Positions 8,598-16,718 of a stretch of 64,000 nucleotides of DNA are shown here, in pieces; position 1 is the first letter of the stretch, and the number at the start of each line of letters is the position of its first letter. The stretch spans positions 62,001-126,000 of the forward strand of contig CAWGEV010000008.1 of assembly GCA_963821705.1 (NCBI GenBank), read 5' to 3'. The notes below the pieces were generated by a model. The model searched no databases. It was not told the DNA's origin and saw nothing but the letters and a program-made list of their open reading frames with translations. Source of the stretch: DASUPK01 sp963821705 (GTDB lineage: Bacteria > Actinomycetota > Thermoleophilia > Solirubrobacterales > 70-9). A program made the translations under genes and the position numbers.

Positions 8598-8696
8598 CGC
8601 AGGCAATCGAGGAGATCGAATAGCGGATGTCAAGCTGCAAGCAACGAAAGCGGAAATTGAGGGCGCACGCCATCGAGAGCGTGAGCTGAGAGCCGG

Positions 8697-9383
8697 ATGG
8701 GGAAGACGAAAGACAAAGCCAGCAGGGATGAGCGGAGCGAGGCCGGCGGACCGCCACTGACCTTCCTCCTGCCCTTGATCGCGATCGCGGCGATCCTGGT
8801 CCTGGCCACCGTGTTGATCTCGAACGGCGGCAAGCCCGCCCTACCGGGCAACGCGACTAGCTCCAAGTCGGCCCGGTTCGCAGGCCTTGCGATCCACCCT
8901 GTCCGCCAAGCACCATCGATCGACCTGACCAACAATCTCGGTCAGCCGGTCACGCTGAGCCAGTTCCGGGGAAAGGTCGTGCTTGTGACGTTTCTCTACA
9001 CGCACTGCCCGGACGTCTGCCCCCTGATTGCGGGCAACCTGCACACGACGCTGAAGGAGCTGGGACCGCGCGCTGGAGACGTGCAGCTGATCGCCATCTC
9101 GGCCGATCCTCACGGCGACACCCCTGCCGCCGTGACCCGGTTCCTGAGCGACCACGAGCTGACCGGCGAGATGCAATACCTGGTCGGTTCCGCTCCGCAG
9201 CTCAGCCGGACCTGGAAGGCCTGGAACGTCGGCTCGAGCAGGGAGGCCAACACCCCTGCGCTGGTCGCTCACACCGCGCTTGTCTACGGGATCTCGGCCT
9301 CGGGCCGGTTGACGACGATCTACAACGCCGACTTCCGCCCATCGCAGATCGTCCACGACGTTCCCATTCTCGCTTCCCAGTAG
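8697..9383 (+). CDS. SCO1/SenC family copper chaperone
   Basis: This 228-residue protein has a cytoplasmic N-terminus, one transmembrane helix (about residues 22-43) and an extracytoplasmic thioredoxin-like domain. The copper ligands of the family are all present: C104 and C108 in HCPDVCP and the distant H192 in VAHTALVYG. SCO proteins insert copper into the CuA site of cytochrome c oxidase and can act as thiol reductants. The gene ends the copper module and is separated from ycnI by a hairpin, so it may have its own promoter. The next gene converges on it. Confidence 0.93.
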   Translation: MGKTKDKASRDERSEAGGPPLTFLLPLIAIAAILVLATVLISNGGKPALPGNATSSKSARFAGLAIHPVRQAPSIDLTNNLGQPVTLSQFRGKVVLVTFLYTHCPDVCPLIAGNLHTTLKELGPRAGDVQLIAISADPHGDTPAAVTRFLSDHELTGEMQYLVGSAPQLSRTWKAWNVGSSREANTPALVAHTALVYGISASGRLTTIYNADFRPSQIVHDVPILASQ

Positions 9384-9427
9384 TGCACCTGTGCGCCAGG
9401 GGCAGTTTGCTCGCCGAGCCGCCAGGG

Positions 9428-10145
9428 CTATGCCCGGGTCTCGTGAGGCATGACCGCTTCGGCCGCCTCGGCTGGAGTGATGTCGGGGTATAGAACCCGG
9501 GTCATCGTGAGCGCGGCGAGCCCTCCCACCAGCTGGGCGGTGACGAACGCCGGCACCGAGGCCGGGGCGATGCCCGCGAACGTGTCGGAGAACATCCGGC
9601 CGACGGTGATCGCCGGGTTGGCGAAGCTGGTCGAGCTGGTGAAGAAGTAGGCCGCGCCGATGTAGGCGCCCACCGCGGCGGGCGCGATCGAGATGCGGCG
9701 GGTGCGGGCCAGGGAGAAGATCACGAGCAGGAGGCCGAGGGTCGCCACCACTTCGGCAAGCAGGTGGGCCTCGGACGCGCGGTGTTTGGTCGAGATGCTG
9801 ATCGCGGAGAGACCGAACATCGCGTTCGCGAGGACAGCACCGCTCACGCAGCCGGCGACCTGGGCGGGGATGTAGGCCGCGGCCTGGCGCGGCGCGAAGG
9901 CCGCCGAAGGCGGCGTCGACGAGGCTCACGACGGGATTGAAGTGGCCTCCGGACACCGGACCGAACATGAGGATGATCGTGAAGAGGCCCGCTGCCGTGG
10001 CGGTCGCGTTCTCGAACAGCTGGAGGCCGACGTCGCCGGGGGAGAGGTTCGCCGCGGCGATTCCCGAGCCGATCACGACCGCGGCGAGAAAAGCCGAGCC
10101 CAGGAACTCGGCGAGTAGCTGCCGGGGGAGGGGTGCCTCGGCCAC
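9428..10145 (-). CDS. MIP family aquaglyceroporin (AqpS-like), one frameshift
   Basis: The N-terminal half (from 10145, MAEAPLPRQLLAEFLGSAFL) and the C-terminal half (ending at 9428) lie in different frames that join near 9897-9903, where one C too many in a GGCC run explains the shift. The joined protein is about 238 residues with six helices. The first pore motif is NPV (GGHFNPVVS) rather than NPA, and the second is NPA (SFANPAIT). Sitting 4 bases from arsC and opposite arsR, it matches AqpS of rhizobial ars operons, which lets arsenite formed by ArsC leave the cell. The frameshift is more likely a sequencing error than decay, because both halves are well conserved. Confidence 0.8.
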
Positions 10146-10149
10146 CTAC

Positions 10150-10569
10150 CTACACGTTGCTCTTCGCTGCGAGGCTCGCCACGAGCTCGTCGACCCGAGC
10201 GGCGATCTCGTCGCGGATGCGCCTCACGGTCTCCAGGTCCTTACCGGCCGGATCCTCGAGTTCCCAGTCCTCGTAGCGCTTGCCCGGGAAGATGGGGCAC
10301 GCGTCGCCGCAGCCCATCGTGATCACGACGTCGGACTCGCGCACCATCTCGGTTTCGAGCTTCTTCGGCCGCTCGGCCGAGATGTCGACCCCGACCTCCT
10401 CCATCGCCTCGACCACGGCCGGGTTGAGCTGGTCGACCGGTTCGCTTCCCGCGGACAAGACGCGGACCCGGTCGCCCGCCTTGCGCTCCAGGAGTCCCGC
10501 CGCCATCTGGCTGCGGCCCGCATTGTGTACGCAAACGAAGAGCACCTCCGGGGTTCTCGCGTCGCTCAC
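10150..10569 (-). CDS. arsC: Arsenate reductase, low-molecular-weight phosphatase type
   Basis: I take the GTG at 10567-10569 (VSDARTPEVLF) as start, giving 139 residues. The catalytic P-loop C-x5-R is C13-V-H-N-A-G-R19, and the redox cysteines C87 and C91 lie in GCGDACPIFPG, as in thioredoxin- or mycothiol-coupled ArsC. It reduces arsenate to arsenite in the cytoplasm. It is followed 4 bases downstream by the aquaglyceroporin and is divergent from arsR across a 37-base gap containing a palindrome, so ArsR control of both directions is likely. Confidence 0.93.
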   Translation of the reverse strand: MSDARTPEVLFVCVHNAGRSQMAAGLLERKAGDRVRVLSAGSEPVDQLNPAVVEAMEEVGVDISAERPKKLETEMVRESDVVITMGCGDACPIFPGKRYEDWELEDPAGKDLETVRRIRDEIAARVDELVASLAAKSNV

Positions 10570-10572
10570 GCG

Positions 10573-10592
10573 ATCAATCGTATTGAATTGAT
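10573..10592 (+). promoter_or_regulatory. Probable ArsR operator
   Basis: ATCAAT at 10573-10578 and ATTGAT at 10587-10592 form an inverted repeat spaced by 8 bases. It lies in the AT-rich gap between divergent arsC and arsR, resembles known ArsR sites, and would let ArsR repress both transcripts. Confidence 0.65.
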
Positions 10593-10606
10593 AATCTTCG
10601 ATGTAG

Positions 10607-10960
10607 ATGCTGGCCGAACTGGAATTCGCGCCCAAGCACAAGCGTCCGATCGGCCAGCCCTGTTGTGAGCCGGTCGTCTATCCGGACATCGAGCGAGACC
10701 AGGCCGAGCGGATGGCCAGCATCGCGAAGGCGCTGGGCGATCCGATTCGCATGCAGCTCGTCGATGTCCTGCGGAAGCACGCGGGCAAGGTCTGCGTCTG
10801 CGAACTCGTACCTCTCTTCGAGCTCTCGCAGCCGACCGTCTCTCACCACCTCAAGGTCCTGCGCCAAGCCGGGATCGTCAACTCGGAACGGAAGGGGCTC
10901 TGGTCCTTCTATTACGTTGAACCCGACGCGCTGAAGGAGGTGAGCAAGTGGTTGAGCTGA
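10607..10960 (+). CDS. arsR: ArsR family arsenite-responsive repressor
   Basis: This 117-residue winged-helix protein carries the metalloid site of ArsR in KVCVCEL (C63, C65) at the start of the recognition region, followed by the helix-turn-helix LSQPTVSHHLKVLRQAGIV and a beta wing (SERKGLWSFYYV). An extra vicinal pair, C19-C20, near the N-terminus could add a third thiolate ligand. Arsenite binding would release it from the operator just upstream. The 3' end encodes, in another frame, a good Shine-Dalgarno and the start of a cysteine-rich mini-ORF. Confidence 0.93.
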   Translation: MLAELEFAPKHKRPIGQPCCEPVVYPDIERDQAERMASIAKALGDPIRMQLVDVLRKHAGKVCVCELVPLFELSQPTVSHHLKVLRQAGIVNSERKGLWSFYYVEPDALKEVSKWLS

Positions 10961-11010
10961 ACGCGACCTGTTGCGACGGCGAGGGCTGTTGTGGCGAAGA
11001 CTGCTGCTGA
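10948..11010 (+). CDS. 20-residue cysteine-rich peptide ORF (CC-x4-CC-x3-CC)
   Basis: Overlapping the end of arsR in another frame is a 20-codon ORF starting at GTG 10948 and ending at TGA 11008-11010. AAGGAGG at 10934-10940 sits 7 bases upstream, a near-perfect ribosome site that would have no other obvious client. The peptide begins VVELNAT and then carries three vicinal cysteine pairs: C8-C9, C14-C15 and C19-C20, six cysteines in 13 residues, with acidic and glycine residues between. This composition resembles metallothionein-like or metalloid-binding peptides. It lies inside an arsenic operon and overlaps the next gene start at 10991. No homologue is known to me; expression is unproven. 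Confidence 0.5.
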   Translation: MVELNATCCDGEGCCGEDCC

Positions 11011-11821
11011 GCTGAAGGACCCGCAGGCTCTCTACGACGACTGGGAGCACGCCCACTGGGCAGCCCAGGACATCGATCTGAGCCGTGACCCATCGGACTG
11101 GACCGGGCTCGAAGAAGAGGAGCGGAACCTCGTGTACTTCGCGCTCAGCTCCTTGATGGTCGCCGAGGAGCGGATCTCGACCCAGTTCGTCGGCCTGGTG
11201 CTGGCCCAGGACGATGAGGAGGAGGGGAGTTACCTGGCGACCCAGCTCGTCGACGAGGTGCGCCACATGCAGTTCTACGCCCGGTTCCAGGACGAGGTCA
11301 TCGCCGACCGCGCGTCGATCGCGGCGCATGTCGGGCGTTCCCGCGAGGTCCTCGGCGAACCCTTCAAGCACATCTTCGACGAGGCGCTGGTTCAGGCACA
11401 CGAGCGGCTGCTGCGGGATCCGAGGGACCGCGAGGCCAAGGTCGACTTCGTGACGATCTACCACATGGTCCTCGAAGGGACGCTCGGCATCGTCACCTCG
11501 CACTTCCTGCTGGACCTTCTGCGGGAGCGGGAGCTTCTGCCGGGCTTCGTCGACGGCTACAGCCGGATCGCCGCCGACGAGCAGCGCCACATCGCCTACG
11601 GCTCCTGGTTCCTGGGCGAGGCCATTGCTGCGGACCCAGCGATGCGCGAGGTCGTTCGCAACCGGCTGCACCTCCTGCTCCCATACGTAGCGCAGGCGCT
11701 CGACCCACCGAGTGAGAGAGCGTTCGAAGCGCTTGGCGTCGAGCCCGCCGGGCTGGCCGAGTTCGGGCTGAACACGCTGACTCGCCGGCTTGCTCTGCTC
11801 GGGATCTCCCTGAATGGTTGA
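10991..11821 (+). CDS. R2-like ferritin-superfamily diiron protein (ribonucleotide reductase small subunit/R2lox-like)
   Basis: This 276-residue all-helical protein has carboxylate metal ligands in the ferritin-like order: E in VAEERISTQ, the E-x-x-H of DEVRHMQF (about residues 88-91), E in MVLEGTLGI, and the second E-x-x-H in ADEQRHIAYG. Sequence and length fit the R2 superfamily and look closer to R2-like ligand-binding oxidases than to genuine NrdB/NrdF. No large subunit (NrdA/E) is nearby. The GTG at 10991 lies within the cysteine-rich mini-ORF and 31 bases behind arsR, so the gene may be arsenic-inducible. Its reaction is unknown. Confidence 0.75.
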   Translation: MAKTAAELKDPQALYDDWEHAHWAAQDIDLSRDPSDWTGLEEEERNLVYFALSSLMVAEERISTQFVGLVLAQDDEEEGSYLATQLVDEVRHMQFYARFQDEVIADRASIAAHVGRSREVLGEPFKHIFDEALVQAHERLLRDPRDREAKVDFVTIYHMVLEGTLGIVTSHFLLDLLRERELLPGFVDGYSRIAADEQRHIAYGSWFLGEAIAADPAMREVVRNRLHLLLPYVAQALDPPSERAFEALGVEPAGLAEFGLNTLTRRLALLGISLNG

Positions 11822-12182
11822 GCGCCTGGATGAGATGCCCCCCGGGACGATCGGGCTGCGAGCCGGCGGAAAGCTGAGCCGCGCCGACTATCAGGAGGTC
11901 CTCGAGCCGGCGCTCAAGGAAGCCATGGACTCGGGAGAGGCTCGAGTGGTCTTCGTGCTGACGGACTTCGACGGCCTCGAGCCGGGCGCCTGGATCGAAG
12001 ACGTCAAGACGGGCCTCGGTGTCGAGGTGGCGCACCGCAAGGAGTGGAAGCGGCTCGCCCTGGTCACCGACGTCGAGCGGGTCGCCAAGGCCGTGCGCAT
12101 GTTCTCCTGGCTGATGCCCGGCGAGCTCAAGCTCTACGGCATGGACGGCCTCGACGAGGCCAGGAGCTGGGTTGCCGCCTGA
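11814..12182 (+). CDS. SpoIIAA-like (STAS-fold) protein
   Basis: The 122-residue product matches the SpoIIAA-like family (formerly DUF3478): an N-terminal strand region (GTIGLRAGGKLSRADYQEVLEPAL), a central VVFVLTDFDGLEPGAW, and a C-terminal helix with WLMPGELKLYGMDGLDEARSW. Family members have a STAS-like fold and are thought to bind hydrophobic or lipid ligands or act in regulation; no phosphorylatable serine of anti-sigma antagonists is evident. It starts 8 bases inside the preceding R2-like gene, so the two are translationally coupled. Confidence 0.8.
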   Translation: MVERLDEMPPGTIGLRAGGKLSRADYQEVLEPALKEAMDSGEARVVFVLTDFDGLEPGAWIEDVKTGLGVEVAHRKEWKRLALVTDVERVAKAVRMFSWLMPGELKLYGMDGLDEARSWVAA

Positions 12183-12189
12183 CCCGCTC

Positions 12190-12390
12190 CCGGGGGGCCA
12201 GGTCTACCCGCCGCGGCCAGCTGCTCGGGCGGGTAGCGAAGCCTGAGGCCCCGGGCCCGCGCAGCCTCGGCGAGCGGCCGGGCGATCGCGTCACGCGCCG
12301 CCCGCCGCCGCGCCTCGAACTCGGCTCGCAGGTGGGGGCTCCTCACGCCGTACGACCAGAACTCGTAGAAATACCTGTTATCCGAGCGGC
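12190..12390 (-). pseudogene. TetR-family regulator, C-terminal fragment
   Basis: Translating the minus strand here gives YFYEFWSYGVRSPHLRAEF and, further on, ARPLAEAARARGLRL and YPPEQLAAA. This is the pattern of the ligand-binding half of TetR/AcrR regulators (FW-x-YA-x-R-x-P-x-LR..., then ...PPE-x-LA). The N-terminal helix-turn-helix is missing because the region upstream holds the start of the secreted protein gene, and after LAAA the match is lost. I call it a decayed remnant. Confidence 0.4.
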
Positions 12391-12415
12391 CACGGCAGGA
12401 AGGGCGAGGAGCTGA

Positions 12416-13912
12416 ATGAGGAAGGACGTCATGAAGCGCGGCTGGAAGGTGGGGCTCGCCGCCTCGCTGGTCGTGGCCGCAGCCCTCGGCCTGAACGCCG
12501 GCGCCGCCGAGGCTCAGATGACCGGTCTGCCCCCGGTTCCGATCGCCAGCAGCCCGACGACCGCGCCCTCGTTCGACGGGAAGGTCGCGAAGCCGAAGCC
12601 GATCGCGCGCGGTTTCAAGGTGCCGCGCGATCCCTTCCTCGCGCCCAACGGCGTCAGCAACCTCCACGTCGACGCCTACCAGACCGATGCGTACGACCTG
12701 CCCGGGCCCAGGGGCAGGAACCTCAGCATCACCTCGACGCTCTTCACGAAGCTCTGCGGCTCCCTGACCTTCGACTCCCAGGGTCGCATCCTCACCATCT
12801 GCATCGGCTTCGCCGGCCCGGTGCTGGTGATGCTCGACCCCACCACCCTGCAGACCCTCGCGACCTACACGCTGCCCGGCCCACAGAACGTGAGCGGGGA
12901 TCCGTTCCTCCACATCAGCGGCGGCGGCTACTTCTACCTCGACAAGAAGGACCAGGTCGTCGTCCCGACCAACACCCAGCACGTCTTCGTGATCGGGGAG
13001 GGAGGGCCCTCCGGCTTCACCCTGGTCTCGGACTACGACCTCACCGGCGTCGTGCCCTCCGGTGTCGGCGTGCTCTCCGATCTTCCGGACTGGAAGGGCC
13101 ACATCTGGTTCGCGGCCGAGGACGGAACCGTCGGCTGGATCAATCCCCGTGACGGCTCGATCCACATCCGCCATCTCAACGAGCAGATAGCCAACTCGCT
13201 GGCGGTCGACGAGACGGGCGGCGTCTACATCGTCACCACGAAGGCCCTCTATCGCCTTCAGGCGGTGAAGGGCAAGGTGAAGGTGACCTGGCGCAGCAAG
13301 TACCCCAACTCGGGAGTCAAGAAGCCGGGCCAGCTCTCGGCCGGGTCGGGGACCACCCCGACCCTCGTCGGCAAGAACGAGATCGCGATCACCGACAACG
13401 CCAACCGCATGCACGTGATCGTCTACACGCGCGGCCGCAAGGGCGGCGGCAAGCAGATCTGCCGCCGGGGGGTGTTCAAGGCCGGCGCGTCGGATGATGA
13501 GAACTCGCTGATCGCTTTCGGCAACTCCCTGATCGCCGAGAACAACTACGGCTACACGGAGCAGGCGGTGGACGCGGGTGCCCTGACCTCGCCCGGAATC
13601 GCCAAGATCGACGTCAGGAACGGCCGCTGCCGAACGGCCTGGACGAGCAAGGAGCGCGTCCCGTCGGTGGTCTCCAAGGCCTCCCTGAAGAGCGGCCTGC
13701 TCTACACCTACACCCGGCCGCCGACGGCCGACGGGAGCCAGGCCTGGTACTTCACCGCGATCAACCTGCGCACCGGCAGGACGGTGTACAGCAAGCTGAC
13801 GGGCGCGGGCACGCTCTACAACAACCACTACTCGCCGGTCTCGATCGGGCGGGGCGGGGTGGCGTACGTGGGCGTGCTGGGCGGTCTGCTGCGCATCGCG
13901 GACGCAGGCTGA
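12416..13912 (+). CDS. Secreted beta-propeller-like protein of unknown function
   Basis: This 498-residue protein has a signal peptide (cleavage near AEA-Q, residue 34). A repetitive all-beta body follows, with blades of the type GSLTFDSQGRILTICIG, VLVMLDPTTLQTLATYTLPG, NSLAVDETGGVYIVTTKALYRL and GKNEIAITDNANRMHVIVYT. The D-x-G-x-x-Y pattern is that of SMP-30/PQQ-like propellers. A GAGGAG Shine-Dalgarno precedes the ATG at 12416. No catalytic set can be assigned. It is monocistronic between a TetR remnant and a coiled-coil gene. A lactonase-like or binding role is possible, but nothing specific supports either. Confidence 0.7.
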   Translation: MRKDVMKRGWKVGLAASLVVAAALGLNAGAAEAQMTGLPPVPIASSPTTAPSFDGKVAKPKPIARGFKVPRDPFLAPNGVSNLHVDAYQTDAYDLPGPRGRNLSITSTLFTKLCGSLTFDSQGRILTICIGFAGPVLVMLDPTTLQTLATYTLPGPQNVSGDPFLHISGGGYFYLDKKDQVVVPTNTQHVFVIGEGGPSGFTLVSDYDLTGVVPSGVGVLSDLPDWKGHIWFAAEDGTVGWINPRDGSIHIRHLNEQIANSLAVDETGGVYIVTTKALYRLQAVKGKVKVTWRSKYPNSGVKKPGQLSAGSGTTPTLVGKNEIAITDNANRMHVIVYTRGRKGGGKQICRRGVFKAGASDDENSLIAFGNSLIAENNYGYTEQAVDAGALTSPGIAKIDVRNGRCRTAWTSKERVPSVVSKASLKSGLLYTYTRPPTADGSQAWYFTAINLRTGRTVYSKLTGAGTLYNNHYSPVSIGRGGVAYVGVLGGLLRIADAG

Positions 13913-14009
13913 ACCACAGGTAGATCCCGGTGTTTTGCACGGATGGAGGTCCGCCCCGCGGGCCCAAGACTGGGGTGGCCAACCGAAGACTCATACATGG
14001 AGGTAGACA

Positions 14010-14360
14010 ATGGCCACCGGAACCGAAGAGCAGACCGTCGCCGATTACCTCGAGCATGCGGTCGAGGACCTGAACCAGGCCCGCAAGGAGGCAGGCGACG
14101 AGGTCCGCTCCGCGATCGACACGGCGATCAGCCGCTCTCGCGAGGCACTCGACGACCTGCGCTCCGATGCCCAGGACCGCGCTGACAGCCTGCGCAGCCG
14201 CGCCGAGGAGCGCGCCAAGGAGTGGCAGCAGACCCTCGAGGACGCGACCGAGGACGCGCGCCGTGAGCTCGGCGTCAGGGCAGTGCACGCCCAGCGCACC
14301 AAGGATGCCCTGGACGCGATGGCCGAGGAGATCAAGAGCCGCAAGAAGGACATCGACTGA
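14010..14360 (+). CDS. Coiled-coil (apolipoprotein-like) small protein
   Basis: The 116-residue product is almost entirely charged and helical, with heptad-like repeats (ARKEAGDEVRSAID, RSDAQDRADSLRSRAEERAK) that resemble late-embryogenesis or apolipoprotein-like helices. It has no signal peptide or membrane helix. The ATG at 14010 follows a TGGAGGTAG ribosome site 4 bases upstream. It is 12 bases ahead of the response regulator gene, so the two are probably co-transcribed. A structural or stress-protective function is conceivable but not supported by any motif. Confidence 0.7.
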   Translation: MATGTEEQTVADYLEHAVEDLNQARKEAGDEVRSAIDTAISRSREALDDLRSDAQDRADSLRSRAEERAKEWQQTLEDATEDARRELGVRAVHAQRTKDALDAMAEEIKSRKKDID

Positions 14361-14372
14361 GGAGCCAGTAGC

Positions 14373-15053
14373 GTGCCCCGAGCAGGCCTCATGACCAAGC
14401 AGTCCGCGGACGACGACACCCGACAAGACTCGATCAGCATCATCCTCGCGGACGATCACGAGATCGTCCGCGACGGGTTGCGGCGGATCGTCGAGGCCGA
14501 GGGCGACATGGAGGTCGTGGCCGAGGCCGGCGACGCCGAGACCGCGCGGCGCCGCGCCTCGGGCCTGAAGCCCTCCGTCCTGGTGCTCGACCTGAACATG
14601 CCGGGTGAGTCCAGCCTGGCCTCGATCCCGAAAGTGCACGAGGGATCGCCCGAGACCGCCGTGGTCGTGCTGACGATGCAGGACGATCCCGCGTTCGCGA
14701 AGGAGGCCTTCCGTCTCGGCGCGAAGGCCTTCGTCGTCAAGCACTCCGCGGGATCGGAGCTGGTCGATGCCGTCCGGGCGGCGGCGAGGGGGGAGACCTA
14801 CATCAACCCACAGCTCGGAGCCCGCCTGGCGGCGACCCCCGAGGGCCCTCCGGGTGGCCTCACCCCTCGTGAGATCGAGGTCCTCAGGCTGGTCGCTGGG
14901 GGCTACACGAACCCGGAGATCGCCGAGAAGCTGGTGATCAGCATCCGGACCGTGGAGACCCATCGTGCGGCGATCCATCGCAAGCTGGGCACCTCCAGCC
15001 GGGCGGAGGTCGTCTCCTTCGCCCGTGAGCACGGGCTGACCGAGGAGGGCTAG
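14373..15053 (+). CDS. NarL/DevR-type response regulator
   Basis: This 226-residue protein has a receiver domain with the acidic pair ADDHE, phosphoacceptor at about D73 (LVLDLNMP), conserved T in VVVLTMQD and K in FVVKHS. A linker and a LuxR-type helix-turn-helix follow (LTPREIEVLRLVAGGYTNPEIAEKL... TVETH). It ends 3 bases before the convergent end of the GAF histidine kinase gene, which is its likely partner. The first in-frame start used here is GTG 14373; MTKQSADD slightly downstream is an alternative. Confidence 0.92.
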   Translation: MPRAGLMTKQSADDDTRQDSISIILADDHEIVRDGLRRIVEAEGDMEVVAEAGDAETARRRASGLKPSVLVLDLNMPGESSLASIPKVHEGSPETAVVVLTMQDDPAFAKEAFRLGAKAFVVKHSAGSELVDAVRAAARGETYINPQLGARLAATPEGPPGGLTPREIEVLRLVAGGYTNPEIAEKLVISIRTVETHRAAIHRKLGTSSRAEVVSFAREHGLTEEG

Positions 15054-15056
15054 CCG

Positions 15057-16718
15057 CTACCTCTGCGCCGCGGCGGCACCGTTGGACGCAGCCAGGGGAA
15101 GATCCGCGTGCACGCGCGTCCCCGTGCCGGGGGTCGATTCGATCTCGAGGCGCCCCCCGGCCAGCGCCACCCGCTCCTGCATGCCGACGAGCCCGAAGCT
15201 CCGCTCCGCCGTCTGGGGATCGAAGCCATTGCCGTCGTCGGCCACGCTCACTTCAACCGCCTCGGGGTTCCGGCTCACCGTCACCGAGATCCGAGTCGGG
15301 TCCGCGTGCTTGATCGCGTTGTTGGCCGACTCCTGGACCAGTCTGTAGATCGTCGCCTCCATCTCGGGCGGGAGCCTCGACGGGGCACTCTCCTGCTCAT
15401 CGGCTATGTCCACGTCGGTGTCGATCTCGACGCCGAAGCGCTCGCTCGAGCGACGAGCCAGCGATTCGATGGCTGGCCCCACACCGAGCTCATCGAGGAC
15501 CGAGGGCCGCAGCTCGGTGATCAGGCCCTGAAGGTTTCGGATCCCACGATCGACGTGCTCCATCGCGACCGTTCGGGCGCCCGCCGGCAGGCCCTCCTCC
15601 TCGCCGGAGGCATCGAGCAGCACCCGCAGGGCACCGAGCTCCTGCAACGTCTCGTCGTGCAGCTCGCGAGCCCACCGATGGCGCTCCCGCTCGGAGGCCT
15701 CGATGGACATCTGGAGCTTGTCGGCCTCAACGGCGTTCACGGTCACGATCGTGGTCGCCGCGCTCGCTGCGAAGGAGTCGAACACGTTCCTGTCGTTCGC
15801 GTCGAAGCCGTCGGGGCTGCGGCTCCCCACGGCTACCAGCAGGCCGTGTGGCCTGTTCCGGAGCTGAAGTTTCGCGACCAGCGTCGGGATGCCGCGGAGT
15901 CCCGGTACCTCGGCCTGCAGGTCGTTGAGCCAGGTCTCGGCGTCCCGTAGGCGGAGGCCCTTCAGGATCCCCGGTCCCTCGCCGGCCACCGCCGCGACCT
16001 CGAGCTCGTTGCCGTCCGAGAGCAGGAGCAGCGCCTGGGTCGCGTTGACGACTCCTCGGCCGCGCTTGACGATCAACTCGAGCAGCTCGTTCAGCTCGAT
16101 GGCACTGGAGACGGTCCGGGATATGTCGGAGCTGGCCTCCAGGCCGCGGAGCGCCTTCTCGAGCTCCTCGCGCCGGCGGTCGAGGTCCTCGTAGAGGCGA
16201 GCGTTCTCGATGGCGACGCCGGCCCACGCGGCGAGGACGATCACGACCTCCTCGTCCGCGTCGTCGAACTCCACGCCTCCGGCCTTCTCGGTCAGGTAGA
16301 GGTTTCCCCAGGCCTCGCCGCGAACCAGCACCGGCGTCCCGAGGAACGTCTTCATCTCGGGATGTTGCGGAGGAAAGCCATAAGAGCGTGCATGCGCCCC
16401 CACGTCCGAGAGGCGCAGCGGCCTGGGGCTCCGGATCAGCTCGCCGAGCACGCCGCGTCCGCGCGGCAGCGGGCCGATCTCCTTCCTCTTCTGCTCGTCG
16501 ATCCCCGAGTGCAGGAAGCGCTCGAGGCCGCTCTTGTCCTCGTTGAGGATGCCGAGCGCGGCATACGCCGCGCCGGTCAGGTCGCGGGAGGCCTCGACTA
16601 CCCGGCGGAGCAGGGTCTCCAGATCGAGCTCGGACACGATCGCGCGCCCGACATCGAGCAGCTGAACCACGCGATCATCCGTGAGCGCTTTCCGTTCGTG
16701 ATCCGTTTCTTCCCCCAC
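15057..16718 (-). CDS. GAF-GAF sensor histidine kinase (DevS/DosS-like)
   Basis: This 553-residue cytosolic kinase contains two GAF domains (about residues 15-180 and 205-335) joined by a short coiled coil. A HisKA_3 dimerisation helix follows with the phosphoaccepting histidine in RWARELHDETLQ (near residue 354), then a HATPase domain with N box ESANNAIKHA and G boxes DDGNGFDP and GLVGMQER. The order equals DevS/DosS, which sense oxygen or redox state through the first GAF. Whether a heme histidine is present cannot be decided by eye; H-A-R-S-Y in the first GAF is a candidate. It converges on the NarL-type regulator, an unusual tail-to-tail arrangement for a cognate pair. Confidence 0.9.
   Translation of the reverse strand: MGEETDHERKALTDDRVVQLLDVGRAIVSELDLETLLRRVVEASRDLTGAAYAALGILNEDKSGLERFLHSGIDEQKRKEIGPLPRGRGVLGELIRSPRPLRLSDVGAHARSYGFPPQHPEMKTFLGTPVLVRGEAWGNLYLTEKAGGVEFDDADEEVVIVLAAWAGVAIENARLYEDLDRRREELEKALRGLEASSDISRTVSSAIELNELLELIVKRGRGVVNATQALLLLSDGNELEVAAVAGEGPGILKGLRLRDAETWLNDLQAEVPGLRGIPTLVAKLQLRNRPHGLLVAVGSRSPDGFDANDRNVFDSFAASAATTIVTVNAVEADKLQMSIEASERERHRWARELHDETLQELGALRVLLDASGEEEGLPAGARTVAMEHVDRGIRNLQGLITELRPSVLDELGVGPAIESLARRSSERFGVEIDTDVDIADEQESAPSRLPPEMEATIYRLVQESANNAIKHADPTRISVTVSRNPEAVEVSVADDGNGFDPQTAERSFGLVGMQERVALAGGRLEIESTPGTGTRVHADLPLAASNGAAAAQR

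Noticed and set aside
8841..10145. A 434-residue minus-strand open frame covering the aquaporin region and SCO1 antisense
   Set aside because: Only its first 80 or so residues are aquaporin. After the frameshift the frame is low-complexity shadow of other genes, and the true C-terminus is in another frame ending at 9428.
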